Below, in pieces: positions 46,701-55,380 of a stretch of DNA of 64,000 bases. This DNA comes from Hemicordylus capensis (Eukaryota > Chordata > Lepidosauria > Squamata > Cordylidae), in contig NC_069659.1 of assembly GCF_027244095.1 (NCBI RefSeq), positions 358,026,750 to 358,090,749 of the forward strand. Direction: 5' to 3'. Below the pieces are notes generated by a model, which did not search any database, was not told where the DNA came from, and was given only the letters and a program-made list of their open reading frames with translations. A program made the position numbers and the translations under genes. How positions within the stretch are numbered: position 1 is the first letter of the stretch; each line of letters opens with the position of its first letter.

Positions 46701-48624
46701 CTGTCTCCAGCAGCCACCAGCACGTCCAGTGGTGACTCAAGACGGGGCTTTCTGCTCCTAGGTTGTGGAATGCACTCCCCATCGAAATCCGTGGTTTAAA
46801 TACATGATCGGCCTTTAAGAGAGCCCTTAAGACTTATTTGTTTGGTCTAGCCTTCCAGGATTTTAAAAATGGTTTTAACTGTTTCAGTTGTTTAGATTTT
46901 ATGGTTTTACATTTTGAATGATTATATTTTACTTTTAGTTTGTAAACCGCCCAGTGCTGTTGGATTGAGCAGTGTAGAAATGAAATGAAGTGAAATGAAA
47001 TGAAATAAATAAATAATGCCTTTATACAAATCTATTGTGTGGCCACATCTGGAGTACTGTGTTCAGTTCTGGTCACTGTATCTTAAGAAGGACATTGTAG
47101 AACTGGAGAAGGTGCAGAAGAGGGCAACCAAGATGATCAGGGGCCTGGACCACCTTCCTTAGGAGGCAAGGCTACAGCACCTGGGGCTTTTTAGTGTGGA
47201 AAAAAGATGGCCTGAGGGGCAACATGATGGAGGTCTATAGAATTATGCATGGTGTGGAGAGAGAGACAGTTTTCTCCCTCTAGAGAAAATTGTCTAGAAA
47301 ATAGTGTTTTAGAACCCCTGGTTCTAGAACACTAGAACCAGGGGTCATCCCATGAAGCTGATTGCCAAGAAATTTAGGGCCAACAGGAGGAAGTACTTTT
47401 TCACACAACACATAATTAACCTCTGGAATTCTCTGCCACAAGATGTGGTGACAGCCACCAGCCTGGATGGCTTTAAGAAAGTATAGATAAATTTAGGGAG
47501 GACAGGCCTATCAATGGCTACTAGTCTGTTGGCTACTATTTCTGTTTTCTGTCTAGGTGGTTACTACCTCTATGTGGAAGGGGATCATGTCATTGAGGGG
47601 GACGTGGCCCACCTCATCAGCCCCACCTGCCTGGCCCTTGAGCCCCACTGCTTCAGCTTCTGGTACCATATATTTGGCGCCGCAAGTTTGATGTCGCTGA
47701 GAGTTTACGTGGTCCCTGAAGAGAAAGAGCCCATCAGGCTCTGGATTGCGACGGGGAGGAAGGCAAACCAGTGGCTGCATGCAAACGTCACCGTGCCCAG
47801 CATGGGGAAGCTGCAGGTAGTGGAATCTCAGCCTCCGCATCTTCGCCCTCGGGCCCAAACCTCTGTGAGGGCAGGAGACCCATGTTTCTAAATGTAGGCC
47901 TGCCCCATTCATATGTCAAGCTGGGGGCGTGTTTTGAAGGGTGATGGGTCTCCTCCAGCTGCTTTCCTCCTCCCCATTGGGACCACTTCTTCTACCAACC
48001 GGAAGAAGAACCCAGCTGGGGAAACAGAGCCCGGAGGGTTGGAGGGATGGAAGTGGGAATGGTGGGTGGGTGGGTGGCGTTTCAGGGCCCCCTCACCCAC
48101 TGCACCCACTGAGCCCTTTAAAGTGCACGCCCCTCCCTCTGCTTCCAAAGTGGCTCCTCCTCACGGGCTGGGCGGGCGCCCAAGGAGGCACAGCTGCCTT
48201 TGCTTCCCGGCAGCAGCAGCTGGGGTGGCTCCTCTCTCCCCTGCCCAAGAGCCACACTGTCTGCAGGCTGGCCATTTGTCAGGTAGAGGCTGTGCAGTTA
48301 ACTGTGCAGCTTTCCCTGAGGAATGGTCAGCCTACCAACAACATAGATTCCGGGTGGGGGGGAGCAACCCAAGTTGCTGCTGCTACTGGGAAGCAGAGGC
48401 TGCTGTGCCGCCTTTGGTGTGCCCCCCCCGCTACTGCTCTGCTTGACCCACATGCCACCTGAGTCTTTGCTGTCTTTGCTAGCGTGGAGTCTCTGTCCCC
48501 ATCCCAAACAACCCATTCTGGAGTTCTTCCTCTCCTTAGATCATTGTGGAAGGAATGCGAGGAGAGGATTTTGCTAGTGACCTGGCTGTGGATGATATCT
48601 CCATGTCAAATGGAAGTTGCACAG
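34258..48624 (+). CDS. Zonadhesin-like VWD/C8/TIL-MAM gene (nine exons recognised, 5' partial)
   Basis: Nine exons with canonical AG acceptors and GT donors join in compatible phases and give about 935 uninterrupted codons: TIL1, VWD1, C8-1, TIL2, VWD2, C8-2, MAM. These cysteine-rich modules occur in zonadhesin, IgGFc-binding protein, von Willebrand factor, otogelin and gel-forming mucins, which are secreted or extracellular. MAM is an adhesion domain. Mammalian zonadhesin carries MAM before the VWD array; here MAM follows it, so the name is family-level only. Many N-glycosylation sequons (NGS, NST, NYT, NCT, NAT, NHS, NVT) support an extracellular protein. VWD1 has an intact CGLCG motif, while VWD2 reads RGLCG. 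No signal peptide, 5' exon, transmembrane segment or certain last exon was found. Reading frame, splice sites and domain cysteines look intact, so a functional gene is likely. It could instead be one part of a longer VWD array. Confidence 0.85.
34857..36459 (+). other. Intron between exons a and b
   Basis: Contains a half hAT-like MITE (about 35680-35745, cacaactcccatcagcccca) and a Sauria-SINE 3' end (about 35845-35920, tacaccgctctgggctcctt). No further exon seen. Confidence 0.6.
36460..37033 (+). CDS. Exon b: C-terminal half of VWD1 plus C8-1
   Basis: The acceptor is tttctttag and entry is phase 0 at [10 protein letters not shown]. It completes VWD1 with [15 protein letters not shown] and then gives a full C8 domain ([15 protein letters not shown] ... 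DTCVRDMC ... [17 protein letters not shown]). It leaves at phase 1 through C|GTGAGT. The intact CGLC motif is the thiol motif linked to disulphide assembly in VWF and mucins. Confidence 0.92.
37423..37622 (+). CDS. Exon c: TIL2
   Basis: The acceptor is tttgctttccag. The exon completes a split Leu codon and encodes [18 protein letters not shown] ... [11 protein letters not shown] ... [15 protein letters not shown], a complete TIL domain. The donor gtttgt is weaker than the others in this gene, but the phase-0 join to exon d is exact. Confidence 0.88.
37737..38117 (+). CDS. Exon d: linker and N-terminal half of VWD2
   Basis: The acceptor is tgctccaacag and entry is phase 0. It encodes [28 protein letters not shown] and then [19 protein letters not shown], the standard VWD start. 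It leaves at phase 0 through VY|GTGAGT. Only 114 bp separate it from exon c. Confidence 0.9.
38118..38395 (+). other. Start of intron d-e, with (TTCA)n and an L2-like tail
   Basis: (TTCA)n at 38269-38292 and an antisense LINE-like end (atataccacctcctccaaag) before the (TTATA)n run. Confidence 0.55.
38396..38445. repeat. (TTATA)n microsatellite at the LINE 3' end
   Basis: About ten near-perfect copies of TTATA adjoin the 3' end of the antisense R4-type LINE, consistent with a LINE tail that expanded. Confidence 0.85.
38446..39950 (-). mobile_element. R4/Dong-type LINE, 5'-truncated, in intron between VWD2 exons
   Basis: Minus-strand frames encode the end of a reverse transcriptase ([22 protein letters not shown], 39666-39941), then [34 protein letters not shown] and [15 protein letters not shown] (39242-39787), and a cysteine/histidine motif [18 protein letters not shown] (38919-39254). 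This combination is typical of the R4/Dong clade. Several frameshifts separate the pieces. The 3' end at 38446 abuts a (TTATA)n run, probably its own tail. It sits antisense in the gene. Confidence 0.75.
40165..40451 (+). CDS. Exon e: C-terminal half of VWD2
   Basis: The acceptor is cttccttcag and entry is phase 0 at [13 protein letters not shown]. It encodes the second half of a VWD domain ending [16 protein letters not shown] and [15 protein letters not shown]. It leaves at phase 2 through AA|GTAAGT. Where VWD1 has CGLCG this domain has RGLCG, so the first cysteine of the motif is absent. Confidence 0.9.
40452..41294 (+). other. Intron between exons e and f: SINE scrap and antisense L2-like tail
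   Basis: 40885-40955 resembles the 5S-SINE tail (antisense). (AAT)n lies at 40995-41028. About 41030-41290 is an antisense L2-like 3' end (caggccttcacctggcgtct, tggaggaggctattccatag). Confidence 0.5.
41297..41573. mobile_element. TAGGGATGTGCA foldback element with TA duplication
   Basis: Termini gggatgtgca and tgcacacccc are inverted (one mismatch), each bordered by TA. The inner sequence is rich in inverted gaacg/cgttc motifs. Confidence 0.65.
41763..42034 (+). CDS. Exon f: C8-2
   Basis: The acceptor is tctggcccaacag. One base completes Lys, then [36 protein letters not shown] and [17 protein letters not shown] form a C8 domain. It leaves at phase 1 through G|GTGAGT. The next exon in phase is MAM, not a third TIL. 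Confidence 0.9.
42105..42275 (-). mobile_element. tRNA-head SINE sharing the 5S-SINE body, decayed
   Basis: Reverse complement shows a B-box-like caggttcagtctctggctac followed by catctccagggagggc and a tail near gctagatggaccaagtgc. Confidence 0.55.
42276..42764 (+). other. Intron f-g, unassigned part
   Basis: Nothing recognised beyond a short tagggttgccatt motif at 42486, like the end of the MITE at 61578. Confidence 0.4.
42765..42995 (+). mobile_element. CR1/L3-like LINE 3' end fragment
   Basis: gaggtctatcaatggctact, ctgatccagcagggcttttc and a terminal ttatgttctaag. Confidence 0.85.
43292..43640 (+). mobile_element. LTR-like fossil, uninterrupted copy
   Basis: Homologous to the split copy at 30053-31720. 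It has a (CT)n stretch at about 43452-43473 and AATAAA near 43542 within a block resembling an LTR. Solitary; family unassigned. Confidence 0.45.
43658..43830. mobile_element. hAT-like MITE (CAGGGGCGTA family) with internal (CA)n
   Basis: Starts caggggcagacgtag and ends aaccttgctacgcccctg. It contains (CA)n at 43746-43790. No exact target duplication seen. Confidence 0.6.
43746..43790. repeat. (CA)n microsatellite
   Basis: About 22 perfect units inside a hAT-like MITE. Confidence 0.95.
44108..44240 (+). mobile_element. tRNA-head SINE sharing the 5S-SINE body
   Basis: gagctcagtggcagaggctg is an A-box region and ccccggttcagtccctggca a B-box region; then catctccaggtagggctggg and gagactcctgcctgaaacct match the body of the 5S-derived SINE. 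Confidence 0.75.
44245..44370 (+). mobile_element. gccctttgggga repeat tail joined to the SINE
   Basis: agcttttagactgggagccc and gaaaagcggtatataaatgt match the tails at 20784 and 31405. It directly follows the tRNA-head SINE. Confidence 0.6.
44384..44632 (+). mobile_element. tRNA-derived SINE (taatggcgcag head family)
   Basis: ccacctaatggcgcagcggg, aaaatccccgctggtgtgtt, atactgaaaggcctcatcat, and an end ggagtcgacaccgactcaac. Full length. Confidence 0.8.
44958..45272 (-). mobile_element. 5S-rRNA-derived SINE
   Basis: Full-length minus copy in intron f-g (tail ggaagctgccatagactgag; head complement gctaagcagggtccaccctg). Confidence 0.85.
45570..45719 (+). CDS. Exon g: MAM domain, first part
   Basis: The acceptor is cttgtacatggccag. 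The exon completes Glu and encodes [30 protein letters not shown] and [10 protein letters not shown], the conserved opening of MAM domains. The donor is A|GTAAGG in phase 1. Confidence 0.92.
45850..46290 (-). mobile_element. Old CR1-type LINE 3' end
   Basis: Antisense aggaaatccttcctaatgtc, tagcctgaatctgcttcttt, gtctcccctcagttttctct and cataggacttggtttccaga match the classic amniote CR1 3' region. It is more diverged than the CR1/L3-like tails. Confidence 0.7.
46400..46990 (+). mobile_element. L2-type LINE fragment
   Basis: ctattgcaatgtgctctaca, gggctgcctttgtacatagt and aatggcttaggtctgggtta correspond to the L2 RT C-terminus and 3' end. It is broken into short frames and followed by a (TGAAA)n-like run. 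Confidence 0.75.
47020..47537 (+). mobile_element. CR1/L3-like LINE fragment ending next to exon h
   Basis: ggccacatctggagtactgt, gagggcaaccaagatgatca, ggctacagcacctggggctt and ggaattctctgccacaagat match 59260-59650. It stops inside the ggctactagtctg box about 20 bp before exon h. Confidence 0.85.
47557..47816 (+). CDS. Exon h: MAM domain, middle
   Basis: The acceptor is ttttctgtctag. It joins exon g to read [15 protein letters not shown], then [15 protein letters not shown] and [19 protein letters not shown]. It leaves at phase 0 after KLQ at GTAGTG. A CR1-like LINE fragment ends only about 20 bp before this exon. Confidence 0.92.
48165..48445. mobile_element. Foldback MITE in the last recognised intron
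   Basis: ccaaggaggcacagctgcct and tgcttcccggcagcagcagc at the left mirror gcagaggctgctgtgccgcc at the right; the centre is near 48290. Confidence 0.75.
48540..48624 (+). CDS. Exon i: MAM domain, end
   Basis: The acceptor is cttcctctccttag. It encodes [19 protein letters not shown] and ISMSNGSC, the standard MAM ending, and leaves at phase 1 through ACAG|GTAGGG. The open phase shows that at least one more exon follows. Confidence 0.9.
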
Positions 48625-48734
48625 GTAGGGGCCCCAGAGTTAAAAATGTCTCTCTTTATATTGTGAATGTTTTACTGAAACACGCCAGCACCAAAAGAAA
48701 GCCCTTCCCAATTAAATTTATTTATTTTTATTTA

Positions 48735-48935
48735 CCCTTCTTATTTTCTGCTCTTCCTCCCAAGAGCCTAGAGCGGTATACATAGTCACAACAACCCTGT
48801 GAGGTAGGTTAAGCTGAGAGAGAAGTGGCTGGCCCAGAATCACCCAGTGAGTGTCATGGCTGAACAGGGATTTGAACTCAGGTCTCCCCAGTCCTTGTCC
48901 AACCCTCTAACCACTATGCACACTGGCTCTCATAT
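48735..48935 (-). mobile_element. Sauria-type SINE
   Basis: Antisense copy: ctgctcttcctcccaagagc at its 3' end, ggatttgaactcaggtctcc at its B box, ctctaaccactatgcacact at its head. Confidence 0.8.
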
Positions 48936-49304
48936 GTCTCTGTTTGCCCAGCAACCTGCTTACAGGTGCTCCCTTTTGATTATATGAACATATAACATGG
49001 TCAGGGGTGGCGGAGGGGGAGAATCGCTTTAATAAGTATTCTTGTGGATTGCCTGTTAGATAGGGTTGCCATATTCTGGCTTTCCAAATCCAGATGCCTA
49101 TTTTGCATATTATGTAAATTGGCTTTAAAATAATTTTGCATATGCAGATTAGCAGCTGCACTTTCCAGTTGACTTGTATTTGCTCTGGATATCTACCAAC
49201 AATAGTTGGGGAAGATATCTTTGCATGGCCATTTTCCTTGACATATTAACAGCAGCAAGAGACAAAAACAAAAACAAAAACACAGCTTTTTAATTTTCCA
49301 GGTA
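48936..49304. other. Unassigned sequence with a half MITE
   Basis: About 49068-49160 starts tagggttgccatattctggc, related to the element at 61578. An (ACAAAA)n-like run lies at 49263-49282. Confidence 0.5.
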
Positions 49305-49555
49305 TGGATAACTTCATGGAGGAGAAGTCTATCAATGGCTACTAGTCGGAGGGCTATAGGCCACCTCCAGCCTCCAAGGCAGGAAACCTCTGAGTGCCAG
49401 TTGCAGGGGAGTAACAGCAGGAGGGAGGGCATGCCCTCAACTCCTGCCTGTAGGCTTCTAGTGGCATCTGGTGGGCCACTGTGTGAAGCAGGATGCTGGA
49501 CTGGCTGGGCCTCCTTGGGCCTGATCTATCAGGGCTGTTCTTATGTTCTTAATTA
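49305..49555 (+). mobile_element. CR1/L3-like LINE 3' end fragment
   Basis: cttcatggaggagaagtcta through ctgatctatcagggctgttc and ttatgttcttaa. Confidence 0.85.
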
Positions 49556-49624
49556 AGGCTGCAATTCTGTTCACACTTACTTGAGAGAAGATCTGATTGA
49601 AACCAAGGGTACTGACTTCTAAGT

Positions 49625-49960
49625 AGGGATGTGCAAACCGGCTCGATGTCGAGCCGGTTCGATTCGATGGTCCGGGGTTGAACCGAACCACCCCCTGTTC
49701 GGTCTGACCCCAGAACGAACACCCCTTGACTGTTCCGGGGTTCACGGACTCTTTTTTAAAATTAAAAACTTACTTACCCCCTCCAAGGGAGTTGTTGGAA
49801 GCAGTGGCGGGGGTGTGTGTGTGTGTGATCTGCGGAGGTTTCTCCTCCCCCCCGCCGGCCTTCCTTGCAGCCTAAACCGGCCGTTCGGCCAGCTCTTCCC
49901 CCTCTGGCGTGGTGGACATTTTGGAGGCTACCACACCTGCACAATAGGTCTCTGCGTGGC
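49625..49960. mobile_element. TAGGGATGTGCA-type element
   Basis: It starts tagggatgtgcaaaccggct, has an inverted cgatgtcgagccggttcg core, and shares caagggagttgttggaagca and gccggccttccttgcagcct with the copy at 51899. The right end is uncertain. Confidence 0.5.
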
Positions 49961-49969
49961 CTGGCTCGT

Positions 49970-51080
49970 GTATGAAACTTCTGGGAGAGATCATCAGGAG
50001 GCTTGGTGCAGGGTATTATCATTATGCTGACACCCAGATCTATTTCTCCATATCAACTTCATCAGGAAATGGCATAACCTCCCTAAATGCTTGCCTGGAG
50101 GCAGTAATGGTCTGGATGAGGGATAACAAACTGAAGTTGAATCCAAATAAGATGGAGCTACTGACTGTAGGAAGTCAGGAGCCTAGGGAAGATTTAGATC
50201 TGCCTGTTCTGGATGAGGTTACACTCCCCCTGAAAGATCATGTACTGTATTTAGCTTGGCAGTGCTCATGGATCTTAAACTCTCTTTATTCTCAAGCTGA
50301 GACAGTGGCCAGGAGCATTTTTATCAGCTTTGGCTGATACATCAGCTACGCCCATTTCTGGAGGTGAATGACCTTAAAACAGTGGTGCATAAGCTGGTAA
50401 CCTCTAGGTTTGATTACTGTAATGCATTCCACGTGGGGCTGCCTTTGTGCATAGTCTGGAAACTAGACTGATCAGAAGCCAGAATGGTCTCTGGATTGTC
50501 CCAGTGTTATACCTTAAAGTATCCCTTCATGAATTGCCACTGCGGTGGGATTCATCTTGAATAAATTCCCTCCAGCTGTGCTGTATAACACTGGGACAAG
50601 CCGAAGGGACCATGTAACACTGGTTTTAAAAGAATTGCACAGGCTGCCAATATGTTTCTAAGAGAAATACAGAGTGCGGGTTATTACCTATAAAGCCCTT
50701 AATGGCTTAGGCCCAGGATACTTCAGGGAGGGCCTTCTTTGTCACAAACCCTGTTGCCTATTGAGATCACTGGAGAAGGTTACGGTTGCTGCTGCCCTGT
50801 TGGGCGGCTGCCCCAGGGCTTTGGCGTATGCTCCCTCTTGGAATATGCTCCATCTCCTTCTCTGTTTGCTTTTAGGAAGACCCTCAAGACGCACCTGCTT
50901 TCTCAGGCTTTTAACTGAAAATTTACGACTATTTAATGCATTTTTATCTTGTGAGATTGCTTTTATTTGTCTGGTAAATTTTAACTGTTTTTATTGTTTT
51001 TACATTTGTTGTGTTTTTCAGCTGTGTACACCACCTAGAAGTGCACAGACCAGGCGGTATAGAAATATGAGAGACAAACC
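49970..51080 (+). mobile_element. L2-type LINE interrupted by a small MITE
   Basis: The frame at 49972-50337 encodes YHYADTQIYFSISTSS and MRDNKLKLNPNKMELL (RT core), and 50674-50760 continues KALNGLGPGYFREGLL. A 104-bp inverted-repeat insertion lies at 50496-50599. There are several frame breaks. Confidence 0.8.
50496..50599. mobile_element. 104-bp MITE with 17-bp terminal inverted repeats
   Basis: ttgtcccagtgttatac at the left and gtataacactgggacaa at the right are perfect inverse copies. It interrupts the L2 at 49970. Its inner sequence recurs at 53578-53635. Confidence 0.8.
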
Positions 51081-52557
51081 AACCAAGCAAACATTTCTCT
51101 AGTTATGATTTTTTTGCATGGTCATGAGAAATTCTAGAATAAAAAAGACACAAGAATGAAAATGAATGGGGAGGGGGGAAGTGAACCAAAGTCAGGACGT
51201 CCTTCAGACTCCTCACCTGGCTCTGGGTAGCTTGAGGAAAGCTATAGGTAAGATGCTGTATTAGGACGAAGTTCCTGGAAACCATGTTTTACATAAAGCC
51301 CTTTGTATTCAGTACTATTTTTTAGGTTTTATAAGGCTTTGAAGGAAGTTATATAAGCAAACTCTTAATATAAACTTTGCCTCTCAAGTTCTTATCTTTT
51401 AAAGCTGTCAAAAAATATCCTAGTGGACTAGGAAGTGGTGCATTCCCTGACCAGAGACCTCTACCTTCACAGCTAGCTGAACAGTTTAAGTGCGGATGGT
51501 GTGAAAAGCCATCTAACAGTGGAGCTGCCATGCTGCCTGGAATTCTGGATTTCACCCAGATTTTAAGCATCTCACCCAGATTCGTTTGCATTTCAGCTTT
51601 TTTTTCTTTTCTTTTTAAGCTAAGCTCTAGCCATTGTAGAAGCAGTCACTCTTCTGCTCAACCCCTGGACTTGGATTAAGAGAGGAAGAGCAAGGAGGCT
51701 CGCTGGGAGGGTTTCACTTTCACAAGTACAGTACTCCCCAGAGGAATGTTGCATTGTTTGTGATCAGCAGGGGATCTCTTTCGGGCAGTTGGGAGGAGAG
51801 CTTGCTTTTGATGGGAATCATTACCTGCCTACTAGGCTGTGTACTGTAATGTTTAAGGACTTTCTTGGCTTTACATTCAGTGCATGCCTACTTAGAAGTA
51901 GGGATGTGCATGGAACCGGCTGGCCTGGTTTGGTCTGGCACCCTCTTGAACACCCCCCGCCCCCGCCCCCAGTCTCGTCCAGGCAGGGGGTTTGCAGACC
52001 TTTAAATTTTTTTTTTTTTTAATCGTCACTTACACCCTCCAGGGGAGTTGTTGGAGGCGGAGGGGTGTGTGTGTCCATGGAGGTTCCCCCTCCCCCCGCC
52101 GGCCTTCCTTGCAGCCTCATAGATGTTAAAGGGCTTTGGAGACAGTATGGAGCCTTGTTGAACTCCATACTTTAGCTTTAGTTTTGCAGAGCAACAGTCT
52201 CCAAGTGACACCATCAGGAATCTGCCAGAGAGGCAGGAATGGAACCACTGTAAAACAGTTTGTCCACATCCTCGGGAGTCACAAACTGAAAGTTATCCAA
52301 TCTATCCTATGAGAAGAGTTTCTGGGCACCTCTACAATAGACTCTGCAGTGACTGTGGCATCCAGCTCAGCCCAAATATGAGAGATTTTATCTGCAAAAA
52401 AGTCATTGAAGTGAGTGAATGAAGGTTCCAAGTTCAAATTCAAGGGAGAGGGGGCATAAACCCCCTCACAATCCTAGACAACTCCACTGGACAGGAATTT
52501 GCAGAAGCAATGCGGGCCGAAAAGAACCCTTCTTTGCTGGCCGTATTGCCAAAGCAT
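51081..52557. other. Unassigned sequence with a TAGGGATGTGCA-type element
   Basis: About 51899-52120 starts tagggatgtgcatggaaccg and contains ctccaggggagttgttggag, like 49625. The remainder is unassigned. Confidence 0.45.
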
Positions 52558-52890
52558 GGAGAGAAGAGCTGGTCTTGTGGCAGCAAGCATGACTTGTCCC
52601 CTTTGCTAAGCAGGGTTCACCCTGCTTGCATATGAAAGGGAGACTAGCAGTGTGAGCACTGGAAGATCTTCCCCTCAGGGGATGGAGCCGCTCTGGGAAG
52701 AGCAGAATGTTCCAAGTTCCCTCCCTGGCAGCATCTCCAAGAGAGGGCTGAGAGAGATTCCTGCCTGCAAGTTTGACAAACAGGAAAGTTACAGACAGCC
52801 GCTGCTAGTCTGTGAAGACAGTACTGAGCTAGACAGACCAATGCTCTGACTCAGTATATGGCAGCTTCCTATGTTCTTATGTTCCTAGAT
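52558..52890 (+). mobile_element. 5S-rRNA-derived SINE with a small internal insertion
   Basis: agagctggtcttgtggcagc, gctaagcagggttcaccctg, the body, and an end atggcagcttcctatgttct. About 24 extra bases (near 52772-52797) lie in the body. Confidence 0.85.
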
Positions 52891-54398
52891 CTCCAAATGT
52901 GCCCTTTGTTGCAACCTGTCAGACCCATGCCGAGCCTCCTTCCACTCTCAGCATTCCAACATTAAACTGTTATCTTAACTGAAATCAGGCAGCCACACAT
53001 CACCTTGGCTACATGCTACCTTTGTTGTATACTGTTACATCAGCTTAGTTATATAATTAGCCTCTTTTATGTAGATCTAAATTCCTACATTAATCCTTAT
53101 ATGTGAGGAACAGAGGACAACTCAATAGCTACAATAGCAGAAAAACATCTTAAAAACAAAAGCATGAAGTTTCAGGTGGAGAGGCTGCAAGTCAGAAGGT
53201 CATGATGATCTAGCCAGAGCTGAATTCAAGGACAGGAGGATGGATTTTAGTCTTCATATCCATGACAATATTATCACAGCAGCCACAAAGAGCACAGCTA
53301 GCTTAAGAGCACAGCACGGATAGCTAGGCCAGCATCCCATTCCCAGAGCGGCTGGCCAGACCATGCAGGGCACGGAGGCAGCAGCCCTCCCTGTGGGCTG
53401 TTCCCAGCACCCCCTGCCCCTCAGAGGCCAAAGGCCTGCTGTAGACTTGGAGGTTCCATCAAGAGATCTGATCAAGCTGATCTTTTCACTGAGCTGCTGT
53501 CCATCACAGCCTGAAATTATCTGCATCATTCCTAGGTAACCTCTTGCTCCGCTACAAATGTGAGCATTTTTTAAGAGCGCAGCTGGAGGAAATTTATTCA
53601 GGATGAATCCCAATTCATGAAGGGACACTTTAAGGTCTCGAAGGTGGCTGTAAATATGAAGTCCAAAATAGAGACCTCCACATCAAATTACAGAAATGAA
53701 GGGCAAAATGGCACCGTATCTTGTCATAGAGTGCTGCTGACCAGGATTCAGTGAGGTCATGGAGCTCCATCATGCAACCACTCCGTCTACGGAAAACAGG
53801 CAGAGCATTGGCTGAGATTTTACACAATGCATTTCCCAATTTTCTTGCATCCACAACCCAAAGCAGATGTTCACTTCATGGAGATGTGTATGCCCAAAGC
53901 CGTGCCCTTTCTGCCCTCATTTCCAGGAGCTCCACCAGCATGAGAGCTTCAGCTGTTGGACTCATCATGGCTTCTCCTTTTCCTTAGGTCAGTAGAGTAC
54001 AGATGACCCTTTGGATGAGCAAGAGGCTTGAGGACCAGCAGCAGGAGTCGAGGGCATGATTCCCTGTGGAGCTGGACTTTGGACCAACCCTCTCCTACCG
54101 GAAACGAGAGAGCCCTGCTAACAGAAACAGCCAGTGCCGTGTGCTGGAGCTTCTGGGTCAGAGCAGAGCCGCTGCCCCACTGCCATCTCCTCCCTGCTTT
54201 CTGCCAAGCTGCTGGCTATGAGTGGGGAACTCTCCTCACTCGCCATCTCTGCTTATAATGGTGTCTACAGGACACAAGCTGCTTGACCAATAGACTCGGC
54301 TTGGCCTAATCCAGGAGGGCTCTTCTTCTAAAAGGTGTAGGATTCTTCACTTTCCTTAGACTGGCACTAAGGAATGGAGGATCTTTGGGGAGAGGACA
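52891..54398. other. Unassigned region related to the 50496 MITE
   Basis: 53578-53635 matches the interior of the MITE at 50496 in inverse orientation. Minus frames at 53254-53628 and 53630-53854 have no motif I recognise. This could be a larger relative of that transposon or an unrelated repeat. Confidence 0.4.
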
Positions 54399-54406
54399 GT
54401 CTGTGG

Positions 54407-54467
54407 CAGGGGCGTAACAAGGCTGGAGTGGGCCCAGAGACAGAATTTTAAAACGGGCCCCTCGCTG

Positions 54468-54501
<34 letters not shown>

Positions 54502-54589
54502 CACACGTGACTTGCCTCTGGGGGGCCCCTCGAAGCGTGGGGGCCCCCAGGCAGCCACCTCCCCATGCCTAATAGTAGTTATGCCCATG
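54407..54589. mobile_element. hAT-like MITE with exact 8-bp target duplication and internal (CA)n
   Basis: Starts caggggcgtaacaaggctgg, ends tagttatgcccatg. GTCTGTGG is duplicated at 54399-54406 and 54590-54597. (CA)n spans 54471-54499. Confidence 0.9.
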
Positions 54590-54924
54590 GTCTGTGGGTA
54601 CTTTTGCCCAGCATGATTTCCCCATAGCCACGGAATACACCAGCAGAGGAGGTGAATCCATGCCTCTTGAGTCAGCTCTGGTGTTATCTTGCCTGGAAGC
54701 CAGATTGGGTCAGCATTCAAAGAACTGGCAATCAATGGCCTTGCTTGCCTCTGAACGATGCTAAAGATTGTTGTGCGGGGAAAGCATAAAGTTTTAATGG
54801 TCTAAAATGATATGAGGAATATGACCATGAGTCATCTATGAATATTTCCTTGTTCCGTGTCCTGAACTGAGAGAGGCAGCAACTGATGGACAGGGAGCCT
54901 TTTTTTCTCCCTCCCTTACAGCAG

Positions 54925-55380
54925 TAGAACCAGGGAAATTTAGGACCGACAAGAGGAAGTACTTTTTCACGCAGGGCATAATTAATCTATGGAATTCTCT
55001 GCCATGGGATGTGGTGATGGCCACTAGCTTGGATGGCTTTAAAAGGGGCTACTAATCTGGTGGCTATGGGCCACCTCCAGCCTCAGAGGCAAGTTGCCTT
55101 AATACCAGTTGCAGGGAGTCAGCGGCAGGAGAGAGAGGCAGGAGAGAGGGCCTGCCCTCACCTCTTGCCTGTGGGCTTCCCAGAGACATCTGGCGGGCCA
55201 CTGTGTGCTGGACTAGACAGGCCTTGGGCTGGGAGAGATTCCTGCCTACAAGCTTGGAGAAGCCACTGCCAGTCTGTGAAGACAATACTGAGCGATCAAC
55301 CAGTGGTCTGACTCTGTATATGGCCGCTTCCTATATTCCTGTGTTCCTGATCCAGCAGGGCTGTACTTGTGCTCTCATGT
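54925..55380 (+). mobile_element. CR1/L3-like LINE 3' end, split by a 5S-SINE tail
   Basis: gaagtactttttcacgcagg and ggaattctctgccatgggat through tggactagacaggccttggg; LINE sequence resumes at 55346 (cctgatccagcagggctgta). The insert 55224-55345 is a 5S-SINE 3' part. Confidence 0.75.
55224..55345 (+). mobile_element. 5S-SINE 3' part inserted in a LINE tail
   Basis: ctgggagagattcctgccta, gccactgccagtctgtgaag and tctgtatatggccgcttcct. The head is missing. Confidence 0.75.
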
